Shown: positions 5,726 through 6,747 of the stretch, in pieces | How positions within the stretch are numbered: position 1 is the first letter of the stretch | Layout: every line of letters begins with the position of its first letter | Origin: Nanobdellota archaeon | GTDB taxonomy: Archaea > Nanoarchaeota > Nanoarchaeia > Parvarchaeales > Parvarchaeaceae | Length of the DNA stretch: 6,747 nt | Direction of reading: 5' to 3' | NCBI GenBank assembly: GCA_021852135.1 | Contig: JAJZOB010000021.1 | Location: 1 to 6,747, forward strand | Notes under the pieces: generated by a model | What the model was told of the DNA's origin: nothing | The model's database searches: none | Seen by the model: only the letters and a program-made list of their open reading frames with translations | Program-made: the position numbers and the translations under genes

Positions 5726-6450
5726 TACATAGACATGTAGGAAGGTACATTTAAGCCGGTACCGAATTTCTCCAACTTTGCGTTTCCTTCCTTTAACCCA
5801 TAGTCATGCCAGTAATCTAATGCCCTCATGAATGCTATTAATCTTTCATTTTTTGTCTTATCTAAATTTTTAAGCTCTCCCTTATCAAAAAGATATATTC
5901 TTGAACCGATTATGCTGTTCTTGTTTATAGTTTGCCTATAAACTATCGTCATTCCATTGCCTTCTTTTTTGCTATAGAGCCTTGCCTTTACGGTTTTGTT
6001 CACGTTTTCCTTCCCTTCTTTTGCATTTGGATATTCAAAGTACCTTTCAGATTTTATAAGAGAATAATCATCGAAAGTTTTTTTAGACAAGCGGTCATAA
6101 ACTGAAACATTAAGGAACGCTAAAATTGGTATGGAATCCCTCTCAGAGAACCCTTCAATGTAAAGTTCGGATGAAACTATGTAGGAATTATTCGTTTCTT
6201 TCAGTTTTTCCATGTTTACAAGGAATAGATCCAAAGCGCTATCCAAATATGTAAGGTCCTTACTTCCTTTTTTTGCTATTATATGTTTGCTTTCCCCTTT
6301 GTTTTTATACCAGTTAAAAGTATCCATTGACTGAAAAACAGTTAAATCTTCATTTTTTAAGATAAGATTTAGTATTTCTCTATCCGAAACTGTTATATAA
6401 TTTTGTTTTAGGAGATCCTCTAAAATGCCTCTTTCTTTTTTCTGTATCAT
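5719..6450 (-). CDS. Hypothetical protein, family not recognised
   Basis: This 243-residue protein matches no family I recognise. It has no membrane span, signal peptide, cysteine motif or nucleotide-binding loop. The N-terminal ~45 residues look helical (KKERGILEDLLKQ, SDREILNLILKNE). The middle alternates helix and strand (YLDSALDLFLVNMEKLKE, SYIVSSELYIEGF, IPILAFLNVSVYDRL). A lysine-rich section with strand-like pieces follows (ARLYSKKEG, MTIVYRQTI, SRIYLFDKG), ending in a helix with aromatic residues (RLIAFMRALDYWHDYG). The start is supported by a TATA box centred 29 bases upstream. Composition resembles its neighbours, so it is probably native. It converges with the SWIM gene, and the last 7 bases overlap, stop codons included. 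A shared function is not implied by that arrangement. Confidence 0.75.
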   Translation of the reverse strand: MIQKKERGILEDLLKQNYITVSDREILNLILKNEDLTVFQSMDTFNWYKNKGESKHIIAKKGSKDLTYLDSALDLFLVNMEKLKETNNSYIVSSELYIEGFSERDSIPILAFLNVSVYDRLSKKTFDDYSLIKSERYFEYPNAKEGKENVNKTVKARLYSKKEGNGMTIVYRQTINKNSIIGSRIYLFDKGELKNLDKTKNERLIAFMRALDYWHDYGLKEGNAKLEKFGTGLNVPSYMSMYY

Positions 6451-6474
6451 TACTGAATTTAAGAATAAATCCCC

Positions 6475-6483
6475 TATAAATAC
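6475..6483 (-). promoter_or_regulatory. TATA box for the hypothetical gene at 5719-6450
   Basis: The minus strand reads GTATTTATA, centred 29 bases before the ATG at 6450. It lies directly after the stop codon of the upstream gene (6484-6486), so the gene could be read from here, by read-through, or both. Confidence 0.5.
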
Positions 6484-6747
6484 TTATTTTAAAGAACCCG
6501 TACGCAATACCTTGCATATCCAGTCCTTTGGAGCAGAAGCATGCTCCACTTCTTTAAGAATAAGAACTGCTTGTTTTTGACTTTCCAGTTTGCCAAGTTC
6601 GAGATAAATATATCCTTCTTCTGCGTCATTATGGCCTTTTAAGACTCGCATAACTCCTTGTGTTTTCTTTTTTGCATCATCTAGTTCATTTATTGAAATG
6701 AGTCTTTTAACTTCCTCTAAAAGTTTCAGTATAGCCCCATGCTCTGC
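6484..6747 (-). CDS. 3' part of an unrecognised helical protein, cut by the window edge
   Basis: An open frame enters from the right edge on the minus strand and runs 87 codons to a TAA at 6484-6486. No start is claimed, because the frame is open to the edge. The visible part is charged and strongly helical: AILKLLEEVKRLISINELDDA, then KKKTQGVMRVLKGHNDAEEG, then YIYLELGKLESQKQAVLILKE. It closes with VEHASAPKDWICKVLRTGSLK. The pattern of paired helices of about 12-15 residues is reminiscent of TPR-like or other helical-repeat proteins, but no consensus repeat can be shown. It has one cysteine and no metal motif. The stop lies 33 bases before the next start, with the same strand and base composition as its neighbours. 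Reality as a gene is likely; function is unknown. Confidence 0.65.
   Translation of the reverse strand, partial: AEHGAILKLLEEVKRLISINELDDAKKKTQGVMRVLKGHNDAEEGYIYLELGKLESQKQAVLILKEVEHASAPKDWICKVLRTGSLK

Overview
The window is a lean, AT-rich stretch of archaeal chromosome. The archaeal markers are paired small and large replication factor C (RFC) subunits, a single-domain KaiC-like ATPase, a CxxC thioredoxin-fold membrane protein of DUF929 type, AT-rich TATA boxes, and an RNase P RNA whose conserved blocks read like archaeal type A. Tiny gene gaps, low GC and shortened components (RfcL, RNase P RNA) suggest a reduced-genome lineage, perhaps an ARMAN/DPANN-type acidophile. The lineage is inference; the domain is not in serious doubt.

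Layout. Positions 14-3514 hold a four-gene minus-strand operon. In transcription order it encodes a protein with a disordered middle and a C-terminal winged helix, a KaiC-like ATPase, RfcS and a divergent RfcL. The junctions are a 1-base overlap (TAATG) and two 2-base gaps. A TATA box at about 3537-3549 drives it. Positions 3597-5084 hold a minus-strand single-pass membrane protein with an external CPFC thioredoxin-like domain.

Positions 5118-5399 look at first like a GC-rich spacer (about 45% by hand count, against roughly 22-28% in the nearby lines I counted) bounded by inverted repeats. I read this as the RNase P RNA gene on the minus strand. The inverted repeats are helix P1, and conserved regions I to V occur in the correct order. 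It has its own TATA box at 5420-5431, interleaved with the promoter of a divergent plus-strand SWIM zinc-finger gene (5435-5725). That gene overlaps by 7 bases, tail to tail, with an unrecognised minus-strand gene (5719-6450). The right edge carries the 3' part of another minus-strand gene (6484-6747).

How the parts work together. RfcS and RfcL load the sliding clamp; their coupling to a KaiC-like ATPase and a winged-helix protein suggests a link between replication or repair and a signalling-type ATPase. The RfcL lacks most ATPase signature residues, so RfcS probably supplies the ATP hydrolysis. Every promoter-proximal coding gene has its TATA box centred 28-29 bases before the ATG, and the RNase P gene has one 27 bases before its 5' end. 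This implies leaderless or nearly leaderless transcripts and independently supports the RNA 5' end.
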